Shown: positions 1-12,002 of the stretch, one piece after another | Numbering within the stretch: the stretch's first letter is position 1 | How the letters are laid out: each line of letters begins with the position of its first letter | NCBI GenBank assembly: GCA_026413225.1 | Contig: CM048554.1 | Span: 97,009,963-97,073,962, forward strand | DNA: 64,000 nt | From: Otis tarda | Taxonomy: Eukaryota; Chordata; Aves; Otidiformes; Otididae | Direction of reading: 5' to 3' | The notes under the pieces: generated by a model | Database searches by the model: none | What the model was told of the DNA's origin: nothing | The model's input: only the letters and a program-made list of their open reading frames with translations | Program-made: the position numbers and the translations under genes

Positions 1-440
1 TAAGCTCTCTCTCTCAGCTCCTCATCCATCCCCAGGCAGAGCTCCATGGTCGTTGATATAGATGGTGACACCTCCTCCTCGTCTCCCTTGTCTGTCCTTC
101 CTAAAGAGCCTGTATCCCTCCCTTCCAACACTCCAGTCACAGAAGCCCTCCCACCATGTCTCTGTGATGCCAGTAAGGTCATAGCCCTGCGGATATGCTC
201 ACATCTTGTTTGTTCCCCATGCTACATGCGTTCACAGAGAGGCATTTCACTTGGGCCTCCGAAGTAGCCGACTTGCTGGTTGGAGCGGCTGGAATTCCTT
301 TGTGGTGCACTCCTGGTGCTCTCCTGGTGAACTGTGATCCTTCCCCAGGTTCTGGACACTTGTTGCTGGCACTAGCATCAAACTGATGGTAGTGGGATAG
401 GGGATGGTAGTGGGTAATGGGATAACCCAGCAATGTTAGT
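1..440 (-). mobile_element. CR1 LINE, 5' part (ORF2 endonuclease region), runs off the left edge
   Basis: Read on the - strand, 433-179 gives VKCLSVNACSMGNKQ, the start of the CR1 ORF2 endonuclease domain. After a frame change it continues through the equivalents of ITETWWEG, DWSVG, GYRLFRKDRQGRRGGGV and MELCLGMDEE. These are hallmarks of the avian/reptile CR1 apurinic-type endonuclease. The frame is broken by at least one shift and by stops, so it is a dead copy. The reverse transcriptase part would lie to the left of the window. The right limit near 440 is approximate. Most CR1 copies are 5'-truncated, so one that keeps the endonuclease region is comparatively long. Confidence 0.82.
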
Positions 441-2337
441 TTAAAGACCTTTTCACCAGCTTAGCAAGCCTGTGGCAGAAGATGCTCTTCCCTTTTTCTT
501 AATAGTAAATTATTGCACTCTGATAAATGTAATGCCTCTTGTTTTGCATGGTTTGAATTAAGGATTCTTAACAAAATTTAGCCTTAAAAGAGTGGCATAA
601 CTAGAAATCTTAATATGCTTTAAGTTTTCTGCCCCAATTTTTAAATTGTCTTGCTATGATAAGAAAATAAATGAGAATGTATATGTACTGTAACAATAAT
701 TTAGTAAAAATAAAGCCAGAAAATCGCCATTCTGTTCTCCTGTCAGAAATCTGTATATTCCTTTCATTCACAACCCAATGGAAACTAACAGTTACCTTTA
801 ACTTATATTTGCCTAAAGCATGTGTTTTAGAGATGCATCCAATCTTTATTTAAAAACATAAGGAGGTTGAAGATCAACTGCTTCTGACAGTTTTACAGTG
901 ACTGACTCTTAGTAGTAAAGTTGGGCATTATCTCTAGCTGGATATATCTGGATTTGGAAATCCAAGTCATCGTTTTCATACTGACTTTCTCTGGGAGTTA
1001 TAATACTCCTTAATATATAATACTTCTTGTGACAGTAACTGGGCAGTACCGTTATCTCTCTCTCTCTCTCTCTCAATTTTCTTGGTGATAAACTAAACCT
1101 TGGAACACTCATGGGGCCATCAGGAGTTCTGGAACTTCTTATAGCACAAAACTCACACTGATTATTGCTTTTAATAGCTAGAAACAGACCTGTACCCTAT
1201 GAATTTGTCTAATAATGTTTGAGCCATATCTATTATTTATGTTTTCAGCAGTGTCATGTGAAAAAGAGATATATGATGTAATAATATTTTTTAAAAAAAA
1301 AAAATTCTATCCTAAAAATGCTGTAAAGTTTTATTTTCCTTAGACTTAGCTTACTGTAAGGCAGTTTATCTAGTACCTAAATCATTTTATATTGTCATTT
1401 TTTCAACATCCTTTATAATAAACAGATTCTAGAACTTGGCACAATGTTTCCTTTTTCCCTAGCCATAAAAAGAGGAATAATTACATGTCTAAGTGTAAGT
1501 CACAGTTCCTTCTCTGAAGACGTAAGGATAGCATTAGCAATTTTTTCCATAGCATTGCAGTGGGAGTTCATGTTGATAGCTTGTCCATTATAACTTTCAA
1601 AGCTTTTCCAAGGTCATTACCTATTAACAACACATAAACTTAAAGGATTCCTTGTTAGATCAAAATGGGAAAAGCAGATGCTTCACAGAAAAAAAAAACC
1701 AAAAAATAAAAAAGCCTAGTGGAAGGGAGCCCTCCTGGTTTACTCTAAGGAGATCAGATAAAAGAAAACTCAAAGCTATTTGGATGAGAATAAAGTGTGT
1801 CCAATTGGCAAAGTGAAAAGTTGATAAAAACTCTATACAAATAATTAAAAATGTATTATTTTCTTAAATAATTCATTTGTTTATAAGGGAGCTTACTGAA
1901 GCTGGTAGTGTTCTAAATAATGAGCTGGGAAAAGGAGTATTTTTTATGCTGTAAAGTGTGAGCACTGGGCATCGTTTACAGATGTGATGATGTTTGAGCA
2001 GTGAGCAGAGGACCCCAACTGAAGTTCATAAGGGGCACTTATTTTCTTATTTTTTGGTGACAGTGGAAGGAGCAAACCCCTTTAGAGCAGGAAGAACCTG
2101 ACAAAATGAGGCCTGTACAGCAGCACTTCTAGCCTTCTGGTTTCCTTGGAAATGGATGGCTGCAGCCCTGATTTGACTGAAGTTGCCTGTGAAGGGAACA
2201 GACTAGAAAACAGAAAGGGAAAACATAGAGGGTGGTGATGATGACCACAGCAAAAGCTAGGCAATACAGCTCAGTTTGGACAGGTTACTTGCTCGATATG
2301 ACAGAAAATAAAGTTTTGCAGCCTATGAATAAACAGA
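441..2337. other. Intronic stretch, nothing recognised
   Basis: AT-rich sequence with poly(A)/poly(T) runs and the (TC)10 microsatellite at 1055-1074. Only short random reading frames are present. Confidence 0.6.
1055..1074. repeat. (TC)10 microsatellite
   Basis: Ten uninterrupted TC units. Confidence 0.95.
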
Positions 2338-3041
2338 TGTAGGGAGTTAACTTTGGTTGGCTGCCAGATGCTTACCCAGCCACTCTTGCACTCCCACTCC
2401 TCATCAGAATGGGAGAGAAAATACGAAGAAAAGCTTGTGGGTCAAGATAAGCACAGGGAGATTGGTCATGGTCACCAGTTACCGTCACAGGCAAAACTGA
2501 TTCAACTTGTGGAAGATTAATTTAATTTACTGTCAATGAAAAACTAAACAACTTTCCTCCCAACTTGACTGAAAATGTGGTGCTGCGTGGGCTGCTCTCC
2601 ATGGGCTGCAGCTTCCTTACGGGCACATCCACCTGCTGCAGTGTGGTGTTCACATGTGTGGCAGTGTGGATATCTGCTCCACAGACTGGAGAGGGTCAAC
2701 CCACTTCACCATAGTCTTCTCCAGAGGCTTCAGGGGAATGGTTGGTGGAGATTGCCTGGAGCACCATCTCCTCCTCCTTCTTCTCTGGTGTTTGTGTCTG
2801 TAGGGCTGATTTTCCACACTTTTTCCTCACTACTCGCCTTGACAGTTTGCTGCACAATTTTTTTTTACTCTTTTTTAAATAAGCTTTCTTGGAGGCACAA
2901 CCATCTTGGCTATTGGGCTCAGTTGTGCCCTGCGGAGGGTCCATTGGAGCCAACTGGAACCAGCAGCCCCAGCCTCTCCTTACAGAGGCTGCCCTGCAGC
3001 CCCTCCTGCCCTTAACCAAAACCTTGCCACGTAAAGAACAG
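2338..3041 (-). mobile_element. Old solo LTR fossil, avian ERVL-like, internally shortened
   Basis: The left end (TGTAGGGAGTTAACTTTGG and following) resembles the conserved edge TGTGGTGGGTTGACCTTGG of a common avian endogenous-retrovirus LTR. The AAGATAAGCACAGGGAGA block and the right end (ACCAAAACCTTGCCAC) fit the same type. About 700 bp remain, shorter than related full LTRs, so part of the middle is missing. No internal retroviral genes adjoin it. I see no clear target duplication. It is more diverged than copies A-D and looks old and non-functional. The orientation is taken from the T-rich promoter-side region near the right end and the AATAAA-side region near the left. Confidence 0.72.
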
Positions 3042-6000
3042 GATTTTAACAGTATTGCACCAGAGAGATACCTGAATTATCTCTATTTCCGTTCTTAAAG
3101 GAAGCAATCTGCAAAGCAAGAGTACAGTAGGCCTGTGAGGCCAGGCTGATTGTGAATTTGGAGAAGCTCACACACAGAGCCAGTACACTGCTGCAGCAAC
3201 AGGAAAGCCTGATGCCTCCTCTTAACGCTCTGAGAGAGCCAAAGAGGCCCCAGTCAAAGGACAAGATTTTCTGTGTTCTCAGAGGAGACTAAAGATGAAA
3301 GTGTTGCTTGAAAGAAATAAAGAAATCTGAGAGAAGAATAATAAAGAGTACTTGCTGTTTCTAGAAAGTCCTGAGGGATCAAACAAAAAAGTCAAAGAGG
3401 CAAAAGCTGTCCCCACTGTTACTGCCCCTAAGTCTTTCAGTGGTATGACTGCTTGGTGGTATCTGGAGATCTCAGCACTTTCTCTGCTTTCTAAATGGAA
3501 TATTTTTGCTGAGAACTCCAGCAAGGAACTGAAAGCGATTTTGTGGGTTTGGTGTTTTGTTCTTTGTGTGGGTTTTTTGTTTCATTTTTTTAATCATTCA
3601 TTACTAGCAAATTGTTGGTAGAAGTTACACAAAGTAATAATAGGAATAACTGTTGTAATGTAATTAACTGCTTATTCTTTTAGACCACAAATTATAAAGT
3701 CCCACCTATGAGATCCTTTTATGCTGCCAGTGCATTAAATCACAGTATAAATACCCTGTCTGTCAAAAGGAAATACTGATTTCTGCCTACTTTGTTGAAT
3801 GCACTGGTGTCCGCTGTGGTATTTAGAATCTTAAGGCGATGTGTCATGGTTACCTTCTTCTTCCTGTTACTGCACAAAGCTATTTAAAACAGAGGTAGTG
3901 CCACACTAACAAAGGACAAATTTATACAAACAGTTGCTCCTGCTTCCACAAGCATTAGTAGTTCAAGTTAAAATAAATATATTCAGAAAATGGCTTTCAA
4001 AAAAGCTTTACGAAAAGGGCTTGTGAAGAAATTAACTATGCATTCTTACTGCTTAATGGCAGATTCCTTTTCAGCCTGTCCTGTTCTTACTTTTTAATGC
4101 ATCTAGCTAGATTTTAAAACTTTCAGTCAGACTTCAGTGATTTCTGTCTGTTACTTCTAAGTGTCAACGCAAACTTAAGAATCTCCCATGTCCCATGATC
4201 AGAGTGTACATTTCTGTTCTGTAACATAATCTACAGAGTTTTACTTGCCGTAAAGGTGGCATCTTTAGGAATAGCGTGAGTCTAGAATTGTATAGTGATG
4301 GTAACAGAACTTCCTCTGCTTTTGCTCACAACACTGTATACCTCCTTTGCCCAGAAATGAGACTGAGGAGATGAGAGGAGGGGAAAGATGAAAATGAAAC
4401 AAAGAAACTGGCTTCATGATCAGTGAGGTGTTGCAAAACAGGTTTCTTTTCTGCTACTGACAAACATTTTATTCTAATGGCAAAAAAATGCAGTGATCCA
4501 TATTTATCTGCAGATGAACAGCATTCAGTCTATTAGCTTGAGTTATTTATCACCAGTTAAACTCTGTATTTATTCTCTGTATCTGCCAAGCAAATACTGT
4601 AAATTTCTAAGGGACCAAACCTTCCTTTGACAGGATCTGATCACTTCTAGGCAACAAAAGGTTAAAGGATATCTTATTAGGTTGAGAACTGGGCATCTGA
4701 GGTGCCCAAGGTATTTTTCCCTGCTGTACTGGAGAAGAGAGAGAATATTTCTAGGACTGTGGGTCCCTGGAACTGTTGCTTTGATTTGTGAACTGTCTGG
4801 TTAGGAGTCATAGTTAAGATTCAATCTCCCATTACAAAAAGGAAGACAAAACTGAAATAGCATTGGTAGTTAGGTGAGCTTGTCTTCAGGGAATCAGGGT
4901 AGTTGGGAATTTTCTGTAGAACTAGCTATTCCCTAATGTGAAGCTGTAAAGTCAGACTCTGCTGGGATCTAACACAGGGAGGACTTGGTCACAGCTATGC
5001 TGCAACTTCAGTTTGCCATCTAACATCTTTGTTCTTTTAGACTACTAATTACAACATTTGGTGGTAGTGTGGTAGCTCACCTACTGTGGGATAAAGTTAT
5101 TTGCGGCATTTTTAGCATAGTTGTGTATCTGTTCCCTGAAACAATTTTCTTGCCTGAGTTAAGTACAGTGCAGGCTAACACTTCTGTGATAGCAAGTGTA
5201 CTCTGGGTTTTTTTGCATCTAATGATGGACTTTTAACTGCAAAAATGATAGGTGTTATTTTCCTACAAACTGTCTGGTTTTTATGTTACTGTAAAAAATA
5301 ATTATTGTGAGTAGTTTTGCAAAATTTTACAAGAACAATATATTCCATAGAAGAAAATTAGAAGGTTTTACATTAAGTTTGCAACTTGATATGACTGTGA
5401 TGGTGTATTGAGCCAAAGCTGTGAACATTTGTCTAAGCTTTGGACTTATCCAATTAGGTACAAATTTGATCCATTAATTGTTAGAATTTAAATTTATTGT
5501 ACTAATAAGCAAAGCTGTAAAAAGAGAAGTAGTAGAGATGGATAGAAGTGAACAAATTAAGAAGACTAGGTAAGAGAAGTTACTGGGATAGAAAAAAAAG
5601 CTGGTTCCAGAAAGCTGGAACCGTGAATTGAGATATTTTTAGTAAATGGAACAAAGAAGACTTGTGTTTGCCAGCAACAAATGTAATTAATATAGCAACA
5701 GACTAGTTCTGGAAGCTAGACACAGGATTTTTGGCAGTCTGTAGAACTATCCCCATCTTCCTGTGGGATGTGTAATTCAATTAGTTTATGTAATGCTCAA
5801 TAATAAATCGTCCTATATAAACACAGCTGGAGAGCTTATAGGAAAACAAGTTGTTTTCTTACAATTCCCCATGGGTATCTGAATTTACATTCTGTCAAAG
5901 CAACTGTAGTACCTGCAGAAAATCTGAGTGCCCTTGGATATCCTTAAAGAATTAAACCTTCTAAAGTTACAGGGGTGTGAGAATAAATTTAAAATAATGG

Positions 6001-6734
6001 ATTTAGCTAGATTGGGTGGCAGCAGCAAAATAAAGCTCCTCTAGGATATAGGCAAAATCTAGGTTTCTGGGCTCAAAGGCAAAATCACATTCTTTGCACT
6101 GGCAATTGTGCTTACTAAACTCTCCTGTAATTCTGGAGAAACATTAATTTGCTGCTCCTTTGCTTTCACATTAGCTTTATGAGAGGGAATTGTTATTATG
6201 TGAACATAGAAACGTTTCTACATGTTTCTAGTTGCAATATTACACATCAATTGATTGAAAGTATTTGTCCGGAAATACTGATGAAAGGCTTGTCTGTATT
6301 GGTTAATATAAGTAATTTTTTACTCTGTCCAGAACTCTATTACTAATGTGGCTTTTTTTCACTGCAATAGGGCCCACTATAAAAACTTAGAAGGAATAAT
6401 TGTATGAACTATGGCTTGAAAACATGCTTTGAAATTTTAATAAAGGAATCATGAGTGGGAGCATATACTTATGGCTGTAAGACTGTTTATATAAAAATAT
6501 ATTTGCATTTTTCCAAGATTAATTAGTAGGATCAAGCATAGTTTCAAGAGTGAGTGTAAGTTGTAATCAAAGGATGTCTATATAAACAAAAATTGCCCCA
6601 AATTAGAGACTTTTGTTTGTTGGACAATAAAAAAAGAGTCCAACATTTTTTGTAATACACAGATTCAGTCTCTTGCACTTGCTGTTGAAATGAATGAATA
6701 AATAATATGTTTTATAGCAGTCTAGTAAATATAT
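3042..6734. other. Intronic stretch, nothing recognised
   Basis: AT-rich unique-looking sequence leading to the EYS acceptor. No gene, RNA gene or known repeat was recognised. Confidence 0.6.
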
Positions 6735-6752
6735 TATTATTTATTTCCTCAG
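6735..6752 (+). other. EYS: Splice acceptor of the EYS exon
   Basis: A T-rich tract ends in TTTCCTCAG immediately before the open EGF reading frame. It sets the exon start at 6753 with the reading frame intact from its first base. Confidence 0.85.
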
Positions 6753-6952
6753 GAATGTGAATCTGCTCCCTGCATTCATGGAGGTTCTTGTCAAGACGCA
6801 GTCAATGCATTTGTTTGTACTTGCCTGAGTGGGTACACTGGCAGGTTTTGTGAAGTTGATGTTGATGTTTGCAGTGAGCCTACACTGAACTCAGTTCTCT
6901 GTTACAATGGAGGTGTATGTGTTGATGGACCTGGAAGAACTTTTCATTGCAG
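6753..6952 (+). CDS. EYS: EYS internal exon encoding EGF-like repeats (partial gene)
   Basis: This is an internal coding exon of eyes shut homolog, a large secreted EGF/laminin-G protein of the photoreceptor extracellular matrix, linked to retinitis pigmentosa in humans. The 200 bases are open in the frame starting at the first base: 66 codons plus 2 bases, so the exon leaves in phase 2. Residues 2-33 form a full EGF repeat (C-x4-C-x5-C-x8-C-x-C-x8-C) with the calcium-binding type pattern CQDAVNAFVCTC. Residues about 35-66 start a second EGF repeat. The stretch CSEPTLNSVLCYNGGVCVDG lines up with human EYS CAEPELNSVICLNGGICVDG (recalled), and the rest also fits. The human match lies in the EGF cluster ahead of the long central spacer region. 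The exon is bounded by a pyrimidine-rich acceptor ending in AG and by a GTTAGT donor. It has no ATG start because it is internal. CRB1 and Notch-type EGF genes are less likely because they lack the PxLNSxxC spacing. Confidence 0.93.
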
Positions 6953-6958
6953 GTTAGT
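6953..6958 (+). other. EYS: Splice donor of the EYS exon
   Basis: The exon ends CATTGCAG and is followed by GTTAGT, a good GT donor. The human protein continues with CR, which fits a codon split two bases before the junction. Confidence 0.85.
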
Positions 6959-8137
6959 ATGAATACTGTTATATAACTACTTCAGTTACTATAAATTGCT
7001 TTGAGAAGATTTCAGGGTATTGTTGCTACTGTGTGTGGTATATGAACTCAATTGGATTTGCTGCTTAATCTAGTGCTCAAAAATACTGTTATTTTAAACC
7101 AGTCACTGTTTAATGTCAGGCACTTTTATCTCAAAACTTATCTTGTAGTGCTTTTCAGAATTATATGTAGGAACTTCTAACATAAACGGACTCTAAAAAA
7201 ATTAAAATCATGTTTATGGATCTGTAGGTACTTCTGTGTTTTGTACACAAAGAGAAAATTAATTTACAATCAAATTTAGATGACGGACAGTTTATAAAGT
7301 ATGTGTGCACAAGTATATATCCAAAGAAATGTACTATGATTTATCATCGTAATTCTCTGGCTTTTTAAGGCTTCTGACTGAATACATGTAATCTTCCAGC
7401 TTACGTATTTGTAATATAGTGAAACTCCTTTAAAATTAAGCTACTCTATAGATTGCATACATTATTCTCGATGACATGTAATAAATATATCAACTCACAT
7501 TTATTATCTAAGCCCCTATTCAATTGCTATATTTGTAGAAATATTAAATACTGAGAACGTATTTTATGAACATACTTAAGAATGGAGCATAAATATCTTC
7601 CCCTATACAATCATCTGTTCAATATCTGGATTGTGATTATTGGCCAAAATTGAAGCTTAAGGGTAAAAATTTCGTTTTAAAAAACCCACCTGCTAATATT
7701 AAGGCAAGAATGATCGTTCTTAGTTGTGTGTAACAATTTGACAGCTTTATAATGTACTATAAGAAATTAAACTGATTTCATTTCTTATGAAATGAAAAAG
7801 ATTGAGAAACAAAGGTATTACTGCCAGTCTGTGGCTCGATTTCCACCTGTTGATCCTTTGTGTCCTTCTGTTAATAGTTAGGGAATTTCATTAGTATTCA
7901 ACAAAATTAACAAGGCAAATGGCCCATAGACAGCCAGCAATTACTGTTGTTGTAATTTAAATAAATATTTGCCTTGATTGCTGGCATTGTTTTCCAGAAT
8001 CTGAGAGGATCATAATCTGTGATTAATTTCTATCCTACAATGAAATAGTGAAGTTACAGTGACTCTTGAGGCATATAAACACATTAACAGATGAAATCTG
8101 CATATATCAATTGAGATACAATAACTACATTCATGAC
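6959..8137. other. Intronic stretch, nothing recognised apart from a short hairpin
   Basis: AT-rich. A small perfect inverted repeat (9-bp arms TTTCATTTC and GAAATGAAA, 4-base loop) lies at 7776-7797. Nothing else stands out. Confidence 0.55.
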
Positions 8138-9085
8138 CACAGAATCATAGAATATTTTGAGTTTGGAATTGACCTTTAAAGATCATCTAATTACAACCCC
8201 TCTACCATGGTCAGGGACACCTTCCACTGGATTAGGTCCCTCAAAGCCCAGTCCAACTTAACCTTGAACACTTCCAATGATGCAGCATCCAAAACTTCTC
8301 TGGGCAACCCGTTCCAGTGTCTCACTACAGTCATTGTAAAAAAAAAATCTTCCTTATGTCCAATCTAGGTCTACCCTCTTTCATTTTAAAAACATTGCCC
8401 CTTGTCCTGTCACTACAGACCCTGGTAAAACATCTTTCTCCATCTTTCTTATAAGCCCCCTTTATATATTGAAAGGCCACTATAAGATCTCCTCAGAGCC
8501 TTCTCTTCTGCAGGCTGAACAGCCCCAATTCTCTCAGCCTTTCTTCACAGGAGAAGTGTTCCGCCCTCTGATAATTTTTGTAACCGTCCTCTGGACCTAC
8601 TCTAACACATCCGTGTCTTTCTTGTGCTGGGGACCTCAGAGTTGGACGTAATGCTCCAAATGGGGTCTCACAAGAGCAGAGTAGAAGGGAAGTATCACTT
8701 CCCTCAACCTACTGATCAGTCATGCTTCTTATTATGCAGCCCAGGATACAATTGAATTTCTGGGCTGCAAGCGCATATTGCAGGTTCATGTCATATTTTT
8801 CATCTACCAATATTCCCAAGTCTTTTTCCAGGGCTGCTCTCAATCCCTTCAGACTTCAGTCTGTTTTGATACCAGGGTTTGCCCTGACCCATGTGCAGGA
8901 CCTTGCACTTGGCCTTGTTGAACTTAATGACATTTGCGTGGGCCCACTCCTCAAGACTGTCAGGGTGCCTTCCCTTAAGCAAGTCAGCTGCGGCACTCAG
9001 CTTGATGTCATCTGCAAACTTGCTGAAGGTGCATTCAGTCCCGCTATGTCATTGATGAAGATATTAACTAATATTGGTTCCACGA
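8138..9085 (-). mobile_element. CR1 LINE, 3' part, 5'-truncated
   Basis: It starts with CACAGAATCATAGAAT, the reverse complement of the CR1 3' tail, and continues through the 3' UTR into the C-terminal part of ORF2. On the - strand, 8982-8800 encodes EEWAHANVIKFNKAKCKVLH, the conserved end of the CR1 reverse transcriptase. Further left on that strand lies a FADD-type catalytic motif read as FADDIKL (near 9000-9020). About 950 bp remain of a roughly 4-5 kb family. Many stops make it inactive. It is moderately diverged. Confidence 0.92.
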
Positions 9086-9482
9086 TAAAAATATTATGGT
9101 TTAGCTTAAACCTCTCAATACATGCTAAAATAATTCACATAAACTTACTTTTGCAGTGGGCTGCCATCTGAATAAAGGCTGTTTCTGTGGCTCAGTTATC
9201 TAGTAATTTATTTAACCCCTATTGTTTAATCAATAGTCTGAAGATTCAATCCTGTGCATTCTCCTATTTCTACTTTCTGTGCTCATGTTCACTGTAGCCT
9301 CATTTTTTCAAGCTTTGGGTGCTGCAGCACCTTTTCTTCTTTCACAAATGAATCTTCTGAATTAAATGAAAGTACTTGTGTTTCTCCTCTTTTGCTTGGG
9401 AACTTACTCCAAACATTGCGAGGGTACCTATCTTGCATTTGCTTCTGAGACCAGCATTGGCCATCAGGAGGAGCTGTTCATG
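9086..9482. other. Intronic stretch between CR1 and LTR A
   Basis: About 400 bp with no recognisable element. It ends in the left copy of the GAAGC target duplication of LTR A. Confidence 0.55.
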
Positions 9483-9661
9483 GAAGCTGTTCTGGTTTTG
9501 TTTAGTAAGGGAGGGCCTGAGGTGGTAGCTTCTGTAGGAAACTGCTAGAAGTCGCTCCCCTTTGTTCAGTGGACTCGGCCGGGCCTAGGGCGGACCCGCT
9601 GCTGGCCGAGGCCGAGCCAATTGGTAGCAGAATATCCCGTGATAACGCCTCTGCGATGACG

Positions 9662-9669
9662 TATTTAAG
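9662..9669 (+). promoter_or_regulatory. TATA-like box of LTR copy A
   Basis: TATTTAAG lies about 175 bp from the LTR start. The equivalent motif is kept on the other strand in copies B, C and D. Activity is not known. Confidence 0.45.
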
Positions 9670-10433
9670 AAGGGGAAAACAGGAAAAGAAAACAGAGACG
9701 AAGATGTGAAGCAGGTGAGCAGGGGCAGAGAAGGGGAGGCGCGAGCCTTGTGGGCCTTGCAGGCCTCACCCTCTGGCCTCTCACTGGGCGGCCAACTGGG
9801 CCCAACTCGGCCCGGCCTGGCTGCAAGAAGTGGAGAGGAGATGAGAAATGAATAAGATTTAGAAACGGATCCTGAGAGGCGTCTGCCAGCCTGTTGTGAG
9901 GAACGGCTGCAGACACCAAGGTCAGTGAAGAAGGAAGGGGAGGAGTAATGCGGCTCCTGGCCAAGATTCCCCTGCAGCCCGTGGTGAAGACCATGGTGGA
10001 GCAGGTTGTCCCCCTGCAGCACATGGAGGTCCATGGAGGGGCAGAGATCCACCTGCTGCCCATGGAGGACCCCACGGAGGATCAGGTGGAGGCCTGAAGG
10101 AGGCTGTGGCCCATGGAGGGCCGGCTGGGGCAGCTGTTCTGGAGGGACTGCACCGCATGGAAAAGATGACCCACACCGGAGCAGTTTCATGAAGGACTGT
10201 GGCCCTGGGAGGGACCCCACGATGGGGCAGAGGAGGAATGCGAGGAGTTCTTCCCCCGACGACGAAGTAGCGGCGTAAAACATCGCCGCATGAACTGACT
10301 GCGACCCCCATTCCCTTTTCCCCCCCCGTGCCGCTCGGGAGGGGAGGTAGTATAGATAATGTTAAGCCCGGGAAGAGGGAGGGGTGGGGGGAGGTTATCT
10401 TGTTCTCTGTCTCATTCTCCTGCTAGTTTTAGA

Positions 10434-10439
10434 AATAAA
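10434..10439 (+). promoter_or_regulatory. Poly(A) signal of LTR copy A, in sense with EYS
   Basis: AATAAA lies about 185 bp before the LTR end, where a retroviral LTR would carry its own signal. It is on the same strand as the host gene. Confidence 0.6.
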
Positions 10440-11977
10440 TGAATAGTTTTCCCCAAGTGGAGTCTGTTTTGCCCGTAACGGTAACTTTAAGGATTTTCTC
10501 CCTGTCCTTATCTCAAACCTTGAGCCGTTTTTCTTATATCATCTCCCCCTATTCTCTCGGAGGGTGGGGGGAGTGACAGAGAGACTGCGTAGTCTGGTCC
10601 CAATCAGGGCTGAACTATGACAGAAGCAGAGTCAGGAAAACTGCAAAAAATTAAAATCAGGATTTTTAGTGTTGCCAGGGTCATAAAGATTTTCACGAGC
10701 GATGTAAGACTACAGTAAGGTAAGTGGTTGTGAGACATGGTTGTGATCCTGCAAAAAGGAGTACCATACTTGATATAAATTTCTTCTTCTTAGTGGGTCC
10801 AGGGAAAGGACTTTTTTCAGCTGATTGCCTCTGCTACATTGATATGCTTCGGAAAACAGACATAACTCCCTTTCTTATCCTTCAGCAGCTGCTACCATTC
10901 CAAGTAATGTGTATAAGTGGAAATAAGAAACATAAAAAGATCATTAAGTTGAGTTTGCTCCTGTACTGTGAACGTTATGATGTGAACACTACTCCTTTTC
11001 TACTGTTCCTTCCACTTGCTTTAAGCAGTCTGATCAAAGCTGATGTACAGAATGGAGAACAGGACTGATATGGAGGATGGGGAAGCAGAATAATTGAAGA
11101 ATAAGGAAGGGAGGAATAGCTTCTACCGTAGCAAAACACTGTAAACATCTGAATGAATAAGGAATCTTAATGCCTCTTACACACTCACTGTGGAACAAGC
11201 AGGAGGAAAACCAAAACTCCAGTATCATTTAGAGTCTCCTTGTTTTCTGGAGATCTGGCTTGGGATGTTTGTATTATTGTGACTAGTAAAACTGGAAATA
11301 GCAAGTAACAAAAAGTGTTCAGTAATGAGTAAGTGTCAGACTGCCTTAATTGTAGGTATCACTGCCAGCTTCAGCTTTTCTTGAATTATGTGGGAATCAA
11401 TTACATTAACAACTCTACAGGTTTCTTCCTGAAATGAATGTGAAAAACACCCTTTGGGATAGCTCTTGAATTGTGTATTATCTGAAATATCTTTTTTTCT
11501 TCAGACCCTTGGTTTAAAATTAAAACAACTCATTGGAAATGAGAGAGGTGCTGGGAGTTGTAATTCAGTTCTATCTTGGGCAGACTGCCACTGAATCAGG
11601 GCTTCAGGAAACAGATTACCATGTGAAAGGATGCCCATCTACCTTCCTTTGTATTTTAGTCTTCTTAATTAAAGGAACTGCTGCCACAACAACAAACATT
11701 ATACAAATTAGCAAATTAATAATAAAGCTATCATTGGGCTCAGAGGGGCTTTCGGAAGACAGTTAAATCCAGCCTAAGTACAATTGATATAATGAGTAAG
11801 TAATAGGAATTGTGAAGCCTTTTCATTGTATTTTCCAGGTTTTTTGAGGAATAGAAACTATTCCACATAAAATATTCACATTTTTTTCGTTGTATTTAAT
11901 CACAGCTGGTTCATCCTCACTTTTCTATCTTTTGGTCCTAGACCATTCCATATGTTTGGCTTGGCATTTTAAGAAGT

Positions 11978-12002
11978 AAAAATAATAATAATAATAATAA
12001 TT
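11978..12002. repeat. (AAT)n microsatellite
   Basis: About seven to eight AAT units in a row. Confidence 0.9.

Larger units (their letters stand above)
1..6752 (+). other. EYS: EYS intron upstream of the exon (3' part only)
   Basis: No other EGF, laminin-G or splice-bounded coding block was recognised here. The interval holds the CR1 fragment at 1-440, the old LTR at 2338-3041 and a (TC)10 run. The parts 445-2337 and 3042-6734 are AT-rich, full of stops in all frames, and show no gene or recognisable repeat. That the interval is intronic is inferred from the exon on its right. Confidence 0.75.
9488..10622 (+). mobile_element. Solo LTR, copy A, avian ERV with 5-bp target duplication
   Basis: A 1135-bp GC-rich block with TGT...ACA ends is flanked by a perfect 5-bp duplication GAAGC (9483-9487 and 10623-10627). 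It holds a TATA-like TATTTAAG at 9662-9669 and AATAAA at 10434-10439, which give the + orientation. The middle contains imperfect tandem GC-rich motifs around CATGGAGG and GGCTG. No internal retroviral region adjoins, so it is a solo LTR left by recombination between the two LTRs of a provirus. The 5-bp duplication fits ERVL-type elements or some ERVK-type ones. It is the same family as copies B, C and D and the only one in sense with EYS. By-eye divergence between copies is several percent, suggesting insertions up to a few tens of millions of years old. Confidence 0.9.

Noticed and set aside
2575-3015. 146-codon frame on the + strand
   Set aside because: It lies within the old LTR at 2338-3041 and has no recognisable domain.
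8722-9171. 149-codon frame on the + strand, and similar ones at 33644-33970 (-), 48195-48659 (-) and 59936-60217 (+)
   Set aside because: They are antisense shadows of CR1 reverse transcriptase sequence.
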